Shown piece after piece: positions 32,969 through 41,388 of a DNA stretch of 64,000 nt. Position numbers and translations under genes: made by a program. The DNA comes from Paenibacillus senegalimassiliensis (GTDB lineage: Bacteria > Bacillota > Bacilli > Paenibacillales > Paenibacillaceae): assembly GCF_001486585.1 (NCBI RefSeq), contig NZ_LN909044.1, forward strand, positions 501,488-565,487. Direction: 5' to 3'. How positions within the stretch are numbered: position 1 is the stretch's first letter; the number at the start of each line of letters is the position of its first letter. Below the pieces are notes generated by a model. The model was not told where the DNA came from and did no database searches. It saw nothing but the letters and a program-made list of their open reading frames with translations.

Positions 32969-33726
32969 CCACCCAGCATGTCTTGGGTTGTTTCAAAATA
33001 ACGTACGAGATTGACTCCTGTGGGGGTTATTTCGAAGTTAACCTGCCATACTTCAACCCCTTGATTAATTGATAATTGCACAGAATTCCGGATATAACTG
33101 CTATGCTTTCCCTGAGTTGAGCCAATATATTTGGGACTATCGTAAATAAAACATACTAACAAGATGGCTTTGTCATTTGCATTCAAACTATGGGCCAGTT
33201 CCCCAACGTGCTTAACAAATCGTTCAAATGAGGTGAAACTGCTTCCTTTCTTGGTTTCAATATGTTCCTTAACCTCAATCTGCAATCGGGTAAGCGGCGT
33301 TTTGACTTCAATGTAAGTATTGCCTACAAGAAAATCAAGGGTGGAATTCCCTATTTTTTGTTCTCTTTGGATGGCTCCGCCATTCCTCACCATATTAGAA
33401 AGTTGGCCGCTCTTTATAAAATGTTCTACATATCTATTGGCGGCATTTTGATTGATACCTATCCAGGATTTATTGGCATCGGAGGGTAAATCAACGGAAA
33501 TGGCCTCCACCGTATAAAGGGTTTTCCTTGATAAATTATTGCTTTTTGAAAGCAGGCATGGGATATCGCGAAAAACAATATCACCTATACGTCCTGTAGT
33601 GGGACAATGGCAATCAATAACGACGCCGTCAACTTCAACTTCCATAATGAATCGATTTCGTCGTCTGCTAATTACTCCTTCAATGAGGGGTGTTTCAAAG
33701 ATAAATGGATTGTTATCCGTGTCCAT
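32965..33726 (-). CDS. sfsA: SfsA-family DNA/RNA nuclease or sugar fermentation stimulation protein
   Basis: A 253-aa protein of the SfsA family. It has the N-terminal OB-like part EGVISRRRNRFIMEVEVDG, the conserved HCPTTGRIGD near residue 42, NKSWIGINQNAANRYVEHFI, and the nuclease-like core STLDFLVGNTYIEVKTPLTRLQ with the D-E-x-K pattern of PD-(D/E)XK enzymes. The family was first described as stimulating maltose metabolism in E. coli. Its stop overlaps the WYL regulator gene by four bases, so the two are co-translated. Family role here is unproven. Confidence 0.82.
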   Translation of the reverse strand: MDTDNNPFIFETPLIEGVISRRRNRFIMEVEVDGVVIDCHCPTTGRIGDIVFRDIPCLLSKSNNLSRKTLYTVEAISVDLPSDANKSWIGINQNAANRYVEHFIKSGQLSNMVRNGGAIQREQKIGNSTLDFLVGNTYIEVKTPLTRLQIEVKEHIETKKGSSFTSFERFVKHVGELAHSLNANDKAILLVCFIYDSPKYIGSTQGKHSSYIRNSVQLSINQGVEVWQVNFEITPTGVNLVRYFETTQDMLGG

Positions 33727-33801
33727 AGTAAAGTCTCCTTCAGTAAGCTTTAAACAAAGTTCATTTGTATCATCTTTGGCCGTTTAATATTTAGATTATA
33801 C

Positions 33802-33837
33802 AAAAATACTACTGACAACTGAATGTCAGTAGTATTT
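33802..33837 (-). terminator. Terminator of the module 2 sugar operon
   Basis: A perfect 14-base stem, AAATACTACTGACA (33804-33817) with TGTCAGTAGTATTT (33824-33837), loops six bases and runs on the minus strand into TTTTT. It lies 34 bases beyond the beta-galactosidase stop. Confidence 0.88.
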
Positions 33838-33870
33838 CGCATCTTATGAGATTTAACAGCAAGTTTTGAG

Positions 33871-35961
33871 TCATCGCTTATATAGGTTCACCTGGCGCTT
33901 GAGAACACAGATACCATTCGCCGGAAGCTCTATCGAGCTTGAAGTTACAACCTGACCGCTCTCGGCATCCTCATACTCTGTTCCAGGCAGTTCAACAAGA
34001 GCCGGTTGACCTGAGAAATTCTGCACGAAAATATATTCGTGCTCCCCATCGCTTCTCAGCCCGGCCGTTACTCCTGGCGGCAGCTTGGCATCAAGGGCAC
34101 GCCTTACTCCTGCCTCCTGAACCAGTTGACCATATAGCTCCTCATAGAAGGCGGAATCACTCACACGTGCCGCCAAGTAATAAGCCTTGCCCTTACCCAA
34201 CTCATTGACGGTCAGCACCGGTTCGCCAGCATAGAAATCCTGATGGTACACCCCGATAACCTTGGCACCCTCGACATGGATACGCTCGCAAAGCTCGTGA
34301 ATCTCGAACACTCCAGTCAGGTTGAGCGGATTGCCCTCGGTCATGATCAATGCATTGCGGTCATGATCATGCAAGCCATCCATTTCTTCGGCCCATACGC
34401 CAACCGTCTTGCGTAGAGGGCCCGGGAAGCCGCCTAAATGGCAAAGGTCGTTCTCGTCAACGACTCCCGTCCAATAGGTTGCGAGTAGCGTCCCGCCGTC
34501 CCTCACAAACTGCTCCAGCTTATCACCCGTTTCTGCACGAAGCAGATAAGCCATGGGAACGACAATAAGCTTATAGCTGTCAAGATCATCAAATGATCCT
34601 ATGATATCGGTCGGTACACCCATTTCCCATAACGCATGGTAATGCTGCATTACCGTCTCTTCGTAATGAATCCCCTGGTTACGAGGGCCCTGAGCGTCCT
34701 TGATAGCCCACCGATTATCCCAATCAAATATAATAGCCGCTTCTGCCGGAACTGAAGTGCCAACAACAGCTTCCAGCCGGGACAACGATTCACCAAGCGA
34801 CGCTACATCACGGAACACACGAGTATGCTCATGACCGGCATGGTCCACCACTGCCCCATGGAATTTCTCGCTGGAGCCCCGGCTCTTGCGCCACTGGAAA
34901 TACTGCACCGTATCCGAGCCATGCGCTACCGCCTGCAAAGACGATAGCTTGTGCATCCCCGGCCGCTTCAGCTTGCTGACAGGCTGCCAATTGGTCAAGG
35001 AAGGCGTGCTCTCCATCAGCATGAACGGCTTTTGCTTCAAGGAGCGGAACAGATCATGGTTAAATGCGAACCAGGAAGCCGTCCTGGCATCAGATGTCGC
35101 ATCATGCCAGGTCGGATAAGCGTCCCAGGAGATCACGTCCACCACCTTGGCAAATTCGCGGTAATCCAAGCCCTCGTACAAATCCATCATATTCACAGTG
35201 CAAGGCAGCTCTGGATTGACTTCACGTAAGGGAAGCATCTCATGCTTGCAGAAATCAATAGTCTGATCCGAGACGAACCGGCGCCAATCCAGGTTCTGCC
35301 CGTGTACCATCGTCTCCCCATGTGGGGCTGGAGATTCCACCTGTGTCCACGAGGTGTACGTATGGCTCCAGAAGGCCGTCCACCAGGCACGATTCAGTGC
35401 ATCCAAGGAACCATATTTGCGCTTGAGCCAAGAGCGGAAGGCTTCCTGACAATAATCGCAATGACACTCCCCACCGTATTCGTTGGACACATGCCACCCC
35501 ACAATAGCCGGGTGATGGGAATAACGCTCCGCCAGCTTGCTATTGATCTGCGCCACCTTCTCACGGTAGACCGGAGAGCTGAAGCAATGGTTGTGTCTCA
35601 TGCCATGCAGATTGCGCACGCGGTTCTTCTCCACGCGCAGCACCTCAGGATATTTCTCCGACATCCAGGTAGGCCGGGCGCCGCTGGGCGTAGCCAGCCA
35701 GGCATAAATACCGTTAGCAGCAAAGGAATCCAGCACCCCATCCAACCATTCAAAATGGTAGATTCCTTCCTCCGGCTCCAGCGTCGCCCAAGAGAAGATC
35801 CCTACGGCCATCACATTGCAGTTCGCCAGCTTCATCAGGCGTATATCCTCAGCCAGAACCTGTGGATCATGCAGCCATTGATCCGGGTTATAATCGGCTC
35901 CATGCATCAATACGGGAAGCTTATCGCTGATTGGAAGATGTTTCATCACTCTTGCACTCAT
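33871..35961 (-). CDS. Beta-galactosidase, glycoside hydrolase family 42
   Basis: A 696-aa GH42 enzyme that hydrolyses terminal beta-galactosides. The barrel starts HGADYNPDQWL, the acid/base is Glu161 in WHVSNEYGG, and the nucleophile is Glu317 in FMLMESTPS. Cys126 with Cys166, Cys168 and Cys171 (ECHCDYC) form the structural zinc site of the family. It has no signal peptide and is cytoplasmic. AGGAGG precedes the ATG at good distance. As last gene of the module 2 operon, it should act on a beta-galactoside-containing oligosaccharide (for example from pectic galactan) imported by the upstream transporter. Confidence 0.94.
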   Translation of the reverse strand: MSARVMKHLPISDKLPVLMHGADYNPDQWLHDPQVLAEDIRLMKLANCNVMAVGIFSWATLEPEEGIYHFEWLDGVLDSFAANGIYAWLATPSGARPTWMSEKYPEVLRVEKNRVRNLHGMRHNHCFSSPVYREKVAQINSKLAERYSHHPAIVGWHVSNEYGGECHCDYCQEAFRSWLKRKYGSLDALNRAWWTAFWSHTYTSWTQVESPAPHGETMVHGQNLDWRRFVSDQTIDFCKHEMLPLREVNPELPCTVNMMDLYEGLDYREFAKVVDVISWDAYPTWHDATSDARTASWFAFNHDLFRSLKQKPFMLMESTPSLTNWQPVSKLKRPGMHKLSSLQAVAHGSDTVQYFQWRKSRGSSEKFHGAVVDHAGHEHTRVFRDVASLGESLSRLEAVVGTSVPAEAAIIFDWDNRWAIKDAQGPRNQGIHYEETVMQHYHALWEMGVPTDIIGSFDDLDSYKLIVVPMAYLLRAETGDKLEQFVRDGGTLLATYWTGVVDENDLCHLGGFPGPLRKTVGVWAEEMDGLHDHDRNALIMTEGNPLNLTGVFEIHELCERIHVEGAKVIGVYHQDFYAGEPVLTVNELGKGKAYYLAARVSDSAFYEELYGQLVQEAGVRRALDAKLPPGVTAGLRSDGEHEYIFVQNFSGQPALVELPGTEYEDAESGQVVTSSSIELPANGICVLKRQVNLYKR

Positions 35962-35973
35962 GGAATCCTCCTC

Positions 35974-37548
35974 TTATTGGGCAAGAAATGCGTCAATTTG
36001 ACTTTGCAGTTCCTGCTGAATGACATCTAGCCCCGCTGCCTGCAATTGCTTGATCAGATCGGCCTGCCCTTTCTCCAAATCTTTGATGAGGCCATATTCC
36101 AATGGAATCGCATAGCGCAGCATGACATTACCTACGTTCGCTACTTCGTTCTTCACCTTCGTGTCGTCAAATACAAAGGACTCCAGCGGGAAGTGGTGTA
36201 CCTTGGATTGCCACTCTTCGAGCATCTTTGTACCTTCTTCAGGATAAGAAGCATCCGTACGGTTCAACAGAGAGTTCCAGCCCCATACGGAGAAGCCCGA
36301 TAGATTATAATTCGCATAGCTGGGACCTGGGTTGTATTTATCATCGCCCACAGGCTCATAATGCTTGCCGGCTATGCCGTACATCGTAAGATCATGTATT
36401 TCCTTATCGTTCTGCAGCAAATCGATCAGCATCAGCGAACGTTCCGGTTGCTTGGATATTGCATGAATGCTCATACCGTTTTGCGTGGAGATCGCTCCAA
36501 TTTTTTTCTTATCTGGCGTTAAGTCGGCTACGTTCACCTCCATTTCCGGCTTGTCACGGCGAATCTCGCCGACATTGCTGGAGATCGTCCCCAGGTTTTG
36601 TGCATAGGAAGAGATTTTGCCGGCTTTGATATCCTGATAGACATCATTTTTGTTGCTGACAATGTTCTTGGACCAGGCGCCCTGATCAGCCAAATCCTTG
36701 TAATACTCAATGAGCTGCGTAAATTCCGGGGTATCATACACATTAAACACTTTGCCGGAAGGATCGTCCAACTTGTAGCCCAACGGAAAATTATAATCGA
36801 CCAAATTCCATTCATTTTGCTGCTCCAGCAGGATCTGATCCAGTTCATGCCACTTCCAGCCATCGGCCGGCTTGGCTCCAAATGGACTGATACCCTTCTC
36901 GCCAGCAGCGATCGCTTTCAGGTAAGCGGCATAAGTCTCCGGGCTATTTACGGGGTCCAGATTATATTTCTTGCGCAAATCCTCGCGGACTAACACCACC
37001 TTATCCGTGACTTCCTGATTGTTATTAGGCACCATGTATAGCTTACCATTAACCTTGGCTTGCTCCCATGCAGCTTCAGGCAACGCCTCCCAAGTCTTTG
37101 GGGCATATTGCTGCAGCATCTCGTCAGTCAACTCGAGGAACCCGCCCTTTAACACCTGGTCGTTATAGAAAGCCCAGTTCGCCGTATAAGCAATGTCGAA
37201 ATCTTCGTTAGCGGCAAATTTCAATGGATATTTCTGCGTCCAATCCGCCCAATCCAGAAATTCAGTTTCAACGGTGGCGTTCATTTTCTCCTTCAACAAC
37301 CGGTTCAATTCTCCGAATACCTCGTCGTAATCCGTTGGCTTGCTACCGATCATCAGCAGCTTAAGCGTCGCTTCCTGAGAGATGTCCACCGCTCCTTCAG
37401 AGGCTTCAGATGCTCCGGTATTACCTGGCGAAGCCGGTTCCTTCGCTTGATTGGCATTTGGTCCCGAGCCACCTCCGCACGCAGAGAGCACCGCAACCAA
37501 CACACAGATGACGGCTAACAGTAACATGAAGTTCTTGTTTTGTTTCAT
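35974..37548 (-). CDS. Extracellular solute-binding lipoprotein, LplA-like (module 2)
   Basis: A 524-aa lipoprotein of the large LplA/YtcQ-like binding-protein group, which pairs with LplB/LplC permeases to import complex oligosaccharides such as pectin or galactan fragments. The signal peptide begins MKQNKNFMLLLAVICVLVAV, with the lipidated Cys at 24. Typical features are KFAANEDFDIAYTANWAF, and EARDDK-like RREKPEMEV absent but NGMSIHAISKQPERSLMLID present. I took the ATG at 37548 (AGGGGG upstream). It lies between the permease genes and GH42, one operon. Confidence 0.9.
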   Translation of the reverse strand: MKQNKNFMLLLAVICVLVAVLSACGGGSGPNANQAKEPASPGNTGASEASEGAVDISQEATLKLLMIGSKPTDYDEVFGELNRLLKEKMNATVETEFLDWADWTQKYPLKFAANEDFDIAYTANWAFYNDQVLKGGFLELTDEMLQQYAPKTWEALPEAAWEQAKVNGKLYMVPNNNQEVTDKVVLVREDLRKKYNLDPVNSPETYAAYLKAIAAGEKGISPFGAKPADGWKWHELDQILLEQQNEWNLVDYNFPLGYKLDDPSGKVFNVYDTPEFTQLIEYYKDLADQGAWSKNIVSNKNDVYQDIKAGKISSYAQNLGTISSNVGEIRRDKPEMEVNVADLTPDKKKIGAISTQNGMSIHAISKQPERSLMLIDLLQNDKEIHDLTMYGIAGKHYEPVGDDKYNPGPSYANYNLSGFSVWGWNSLLNRTDASYPEEGTKMLEEWQSKVHHFPLESFVFDDTKVKNEVANVGNVMLRYAIPLEYGLIKDLEKGQADLIKQLQAAGLDVIQQELQSQIDAFLAQ

Positions 37549-37610
37549 GACTGGAATTCCCCCTATGGAATAAGATAAATGCATCTATTAGTAACCAGGT
37601 TGCCCTGAGG

Positions 37611-38546
37611 TCACCCCTTCACCGCTCCAATCGTCAACCCTTGCACGAAGTAACGCTGAATAAAAGGATAAGCGATCATAATAGGCCCTGTAGCCACAAT
37701 CGTCATCGCCATCTTCAGGCTCTCTGTCGGGATATCCGAGGACATAACTGCCCCGGCGGCCATCATAGCCTTACGCATCCCATCCATATTGCCAAGCAGG
37801 CGGTACAGGTAATATTGCAGCGGCATCAGATCAGAGTTGGAAATGAACAAGAGGGCGTTATACCAATCATTCCAGTAGCCCAGCGCGATAAATAACCCGA
37901 TGGTCGCTAGCGCCGGCTTCGATAACGGCAGCACGAACTGGAGATAGATTTGAAAATCGTTCGCTCCGTCAATCTTGGTTGATTCGATAATAGCCTCCGG
38001 AATGCTGCTCATGAACGACTTCATGACAATGATATAGAAGACGTTCATCAGCATCGGCAAAATAAGCACAAGCAGCGTGTCCTTCAATTGAAGATAGTTA
38101 ACGATCAGCAAATACCACGGAACCAGCCCTCCACTGAACAAGGTCGTGAAGAAGAAGAAAAACGAGAAGCGATTCCGCCATTTGAAATCTTTTCTGGATA
38201 ACACATAGGCCGTCATGGAGGTCAGGAACAAGCCAAACAAAGTGCCCAGCAGAGTAACGGTAATGGTAATTCCGTACGCCTTGAGCATTTCCTGCGGGTA
38301 TTTAAACAAGATGGCGTAAGCCTCCAGGGAGAAGGAGGTGGGAATAAGCTGAAACCCGTCCCTGATAATGCTGCTCTCCTCGGTTAGAGACGAAGAGATC
38401 ACCAGGATGAAGGGGAATAGGCAGAAGACGGTCAGTACCGTCAGCACCGTGTATCCCAGTAGGTGCAGGAGCAAGCGATCCGTGGCCATACGTTTTTTCC
38501 CCACCGATGATTGTGTTGGTGTAAGCTTGGGAACGATCAGCTTCAT
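37611..38546 (-). CDS. Carbohydrate ABC permease, LplC/YtcP type (module 2)
   Basis: A 311-aa permease with six helices. The N-terminal cytoplasmic extension of about 25 residues, the EAA loop around ESTKIDGANDFQIYLQFVLPL (about 187-207) and the C-terminal RYFVQGLTIGAVKG are all characteristic of the LplC group. It lies 22 bases downstream of the LplB-type permease and 62 bases upstream of the binding-protein gene, all on the minus strand. No ATPase gene is present in the module, which implies a shared MsmX-type ATPase. Confidence 0.93.
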   Translation of the reverse strand: MKLIVPKLTPTQSSVGKKRMATDRLLLHLLGYTVLTVLTVFCLFPFILVISSSLTEESSIIRDGFQLIPTSFSLEAYAILFKYPQEMLKAYGITITVTLLGTLFGLFLTSMTAYVLSRKDFKWRNRFSFFFFFTTLFSGGLVPWYLLIVNYLQLKDTLLVLILPMLMNVFYIIVMKSFMSSIPEAIIESTKIDGANDFQIYLQFVLPLSKPALATIGLFIALGYWNDWYNALLFISNSDLMPLQYYLYRLLGNMDGMRKAMMAAGAVMSSDIPTESLKMAMTIVATGPIMIAYPFIQRYFVQGLTIGAVKG

Positions 38547-38568
38547 CTATTTAGTTCACCTCCGCGTG

Positions 38569-39489
38569 TTAGAATAGGGCGCGATCCGAATCATATTTGC
38601 GTACCGCATAGTTGGCCAGCATAATCGTGGCAAAGCCCAATATGGATTGATAGAATCCTGCGGCGGCCGACATACCAATTTCATTTGAAGTCGTTAGCGA
38701 GCGGAAGACGAACGTATCAATGACATCGGTGGAGGAGAACAGTAGCCCGTTGTTGCCGACCATATTGTAGAACATGCCAAAGTCCCCCCTGAAAATATTG
38801 CCTATAGCCAGCAGCATCAAAATGATTGCCGTAGGGTACAAATTTGGAATTGTGATACGACGTATGCGCTGGAAGACGTTAGCTCCATCAATTTCTGCGG
38901 CTTCATACATCTCCGTATCAATACTGGTAATCGCGGCTAAATACATAATCGTGCCATACCCCAGTGCCTTCCACGCGGATACCACAATGAGAATCAGTGG
39001 CCAGTAGGATGCCGTATTATAGATATCAAGAGGCTCCAGCCCGAGGGCACCCAACAGTACGTTAATGGTGCCATAATCGTAGTTGAACAGATTGTAGGCA
39101 ATAGCCCCAACGACGACCCATGAGATAAAATAAGGCAAGAACATGACCGTTTGCGTAATCTTGCGGAACCATGGACCCGCCGCCTCAAACAACAAGATAG
39201 CGGCGAAAATCTGGAGCGCGTTGTTCACTATAATGAAGGCGAGATTATAGAGACCGGTATTGCGCGTGACTCGCCAGGCATCCCCCGAGTCAAAGAAGAA
39301 GCGGAAGTTGTCCAGTCCATTCCACGGGCTGCCAAACACCCCTCCCGTGTAGTTGTATTGCTTGAATGCCAATACAATCCCCGCCATCGGTACATAAGCG
39401 AACAGCAGGAAAAACAATACCGCTGGTGTGAGCATAAGCAGCAGTATCTTGTATTTCTTGATATCGTTCCAAAGCCCGCTTCGCTTCAT
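38569..39489 (-). CDS. Sugar ABC permease, LplB/YteP type (module 2)
   Basis: A 306-aa permease of the LplB group and first gene of the module 2 transport operon. It begins with a basic leader before helix 1, has FAYVPMAGIVLAFKQYN near residue 30 and GSPWNGLDNFRFFF after it, and an EAA loop EAAEIDGANVFQRIRRITIPNL near 196-217. It forms the pore with the LplC-type protein. About 220 bases upstream separate it from the response-regulator gene and hold that gene's terminator plus a cre-like sequence. Confidence 0.93.
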   Translation of the reverse strand: MKRSGLWNDIKKYKILLLMLTPAVLFFLLFAYVPMAGIVLAFKQYNYTGGVFGSPWNGLDNFRFFFDSGDAWRVTRNTGLYNLAFIIVNNALQIFAAILLFEAAGPWFRKITQTVMFLPYFISWVVVGAIAYNLFNYDYGTINVLLGALGLEPLDIYNTASYWPLILIVVSAWKALGYGTIMYLAAITSIDTEMYEAAEIDGANVFQRIRRITIPNLYPTAIILMLLAIGNIFRGDFGMFYNMVGNNGLLFSSTDVIDTFVFRSLTTSNEIGMSAAAGFYQSILGFATIMLANYAVRKYDSDRALF

Positions 39490-39538
39490 GGTTCGAACTC
39501 CCCTCTTAGATGATTTTCTTTATAGTGAATAGTATAAA

Positions 39539-39552
39539 GTTAAGCGCTTTCC
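39539..39552 (-). promoter_or_regulatory. Candidate cre-like sequence upstream of the module 2 transport operon
   Basis: Read on the minus strand, GGAAAGCGCTTAAC keeps the core AAAGCGCT of CcpA sites but differs at three outer positions. It lies about 50 bases before the LplB-type permease start. Confidence 0.4.
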
Positions 39553-39621
39553 AAAGGGATTCAGCAAAACAACTAATCCTAATACTAATTCCACGATCAC
39601 GCCTGATTTCCCAGTATCTAT

Positions 39622-39664
39622 AAAAAAAGGACCCGTCCGGCCTGAAACAGACCTTACGCGTCCT
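39622..39664 (-). terminator. Terminator after the module 2 response regulator
   Basis: Read on the minus strand, AGGACGCGT pairs with ACGGGTCCT, and inner GGTCTG pairs with CAGGCC, in an imperfect hairpin followed by seven T residues. Confidence 0.75.
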
Positions 39665-39707
39665 CTAGCAACATGCAGTAGTGGAGGGGAGATAGCTTAG
39701 CATGCCC

Positions 39708-41285
39708 TTACACTCGAAGGGCTTTACGGTATTCCCCTGGCGTCATACCGGTTGCTTGCTTGAATTGACGGTTGAAATAGATGATGTTTCTATACCCCAT
39801 CCGCTCGGCAATCTCGTAAATCCGAAACCCCGGATTTTGCAGCAACGTACAAATCCGTCTGGTTCGGAGCTCATTTAAGAAGTCGCTGAAATGCTCCCCG
39901 GTCTCTTCCTTGAACAAATGGCCCAGGTAGTTGGGGCTGAAATCGAAATGGGTCGCAACTTCCTTCAACGTAATTTTCTGCTCCAGGTGATCCTCAACAT
40001 ATTGAATGACCTCCTCGATGACCCGGCGCTTCTGCTTCGTCTTCTTGGCGTACAGCAGCTCCGATAATTCAAAGAGTCTCTTACGCAGCCAGGAGACGAT
40101 ATCATGAATGGTCTCGAACTGGAACAGAAGCTCTGGCTGATGAGCATCCCACCTTAGCAGTTCATACAAATCCTCGTGAATTTCGCGTAGCCCGGCGTGC
40201 AGCTTGCCGGTCATACGGATTATCAAATCATACGCATCATTCTTGTAAGCCAGCGGTCTACCATGATAGAAGAGCTCCACCAAGCCATCATCAATGGCTA
40301 CCAGATCATAGCCCAGGACGGCCTTGAGCATCCGCTTCACGATATCATCCGTTTGCTCCGACACCAGCCGGTTCTCTGTGGTGAGCAACCGGTTCTCACG
40401 AATCAAGCGATTCTTGCCCACAAGCCACTTCGCGCTTAACGCAGCCTGCGCCTGCCGATAGGAATCGCGCAGATCCTCTTCCGTTCTGGCCTCTCTGCCT
40501 ACCCCTATCGTGATGGAGAACGGTGAGATTTGACGTACGGCGCGGACGAGTTCCTCCATCCATTCGAGGAACAAATGCTCCGGCATGCCAGCCAGGAGCA
40601 CATAACGCGCCGGTTGATCCATAATGAACGTGCCCAGCTTGATTTCGGCGGCAAAATACTGCACAAATGAAAACACCTTATGAAGCTGACGGTCCCTCTC
40701 CTCTTCATTCAGCCCCCCCGCCTTCCACTGCACATCATCCACTTCCACGATAGCGGCCACCGTCCCCGCCTGGAGCATTGGGATTAATAGTCCCTGAACA
40801 TGTTCGGCTACCTGCTCTGGGGATATCCCGTTCAGCCACCGCAGCAGCATGCCTTCACCCAGCAGGGTCAAGGCCTCCGTATAGGTACGATCCTGCTCTT
40901 GCTCCCGTGTGATGGCGTCACACAACCCGCTGACCATATCATAGAGCTCCTGGTCATCTACCGGCTTGAGCAGATACCCTGATACGCTTATGCTAATAGC
41001 TTCTTTGGCATATTCGAAATCTTCATGCCCGCTGATAAATACAATTTTGACGCCTGGATGATGTTCCTTAACCCTTCGTGCAAACTCAATGCCCGACATA
41101 ATAGGCATACGAATATCGCACAGGATCAGATCGACTTGCTCATGTTCCATCACCTTGAGTGCCTTAAACCCGCTGTTCACGGCCGCAATGACCCGCAAAT
41201 CCAGACCGCTGTCAACCACTCTACGTCGAAGCCATTCCAGATCAACCGCTTCATCATCAACCAATAATACGTTGACATTCATCAC
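39708..41285 (-). CDS. AraC-type response regulator (module 2)
   Basis: A 525-aa YesN-like response regulator. The receiver domain has LLVDDEAVDLEWLRRR, phospho-acceptor Asp57 in LILCDIRMPIM and SGYLLKPVDD. The middle region is unassigned. The C-terminal AraC domain has two helix-turn-helices (LKEVATHFDFSPNYLGHLFKEE; IAERMGYRNIIYFNRQFKQA). It follows the kinase gene by about 100 bases on the same strand and lies just upstream of the permease operon, which it presumably activates when the kinase senses the oligosaccharide. Confidence 0.92.
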   Translation of the reverse strand: MMNVNVLLVDDEAVDLEWLRRRVVDSGLDLRVIAAVNSGFKALKVMEHEQVDLILCDIRMPIMSGIEFARRVKEHHPGVKIVFISGHEDFEYAKEAISISVSGYLLKPVDDQELYDMVSGLCDAITREQEQDRTYTEALTLLGEGMLLRWLNGISPEQVAEHVQGLLIPMLQAGTVAAIVEVDDVQWKAGGLNEEERDRQLHKVFSFVQYFAAEIKLGTFIMDQPARYVLLAGMPEHLFLEWMEELVRAVRQISPFSITIGVGREARTEEDLRDSYRQAQAALSAKWLVGKNRLIRENRLLTTENRLVSEQTDDIVKRMLKAVLGYDLVAIDDGLVELFYHGRPLAYKNDAYDLIIRMTGKLHAGLREIHEDLYELLRWDAHQPELLFQFETIHDIVSWLRKRLFELSELLYAKKTKQKRRVIEEVIQYVEDHLEQKITLKEVATHFDFSPNYLGHLFKEETGEHFSDFLNELRTRRICTLLQNPGFRIYEIAERMGYRNIIYFNRQFKQATGMTPGEYRKALRV

Positions 41286-41388
41286 GCATTCCTCCGCGCT
41301 AAATTACTCCCATTCTGAGCATACTGGCCCTTCCTGGCCCTGAACATAGCGGTATTCAATGAAAAGATATACATATTCACTGATTTTA

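Noticed and set aside
35242-36030. A 262-codon plus-strand frame over the start of the GH42 gene.
   Set aside because: It is antisense to conserved GH42 sequence and has no recognisable domain.
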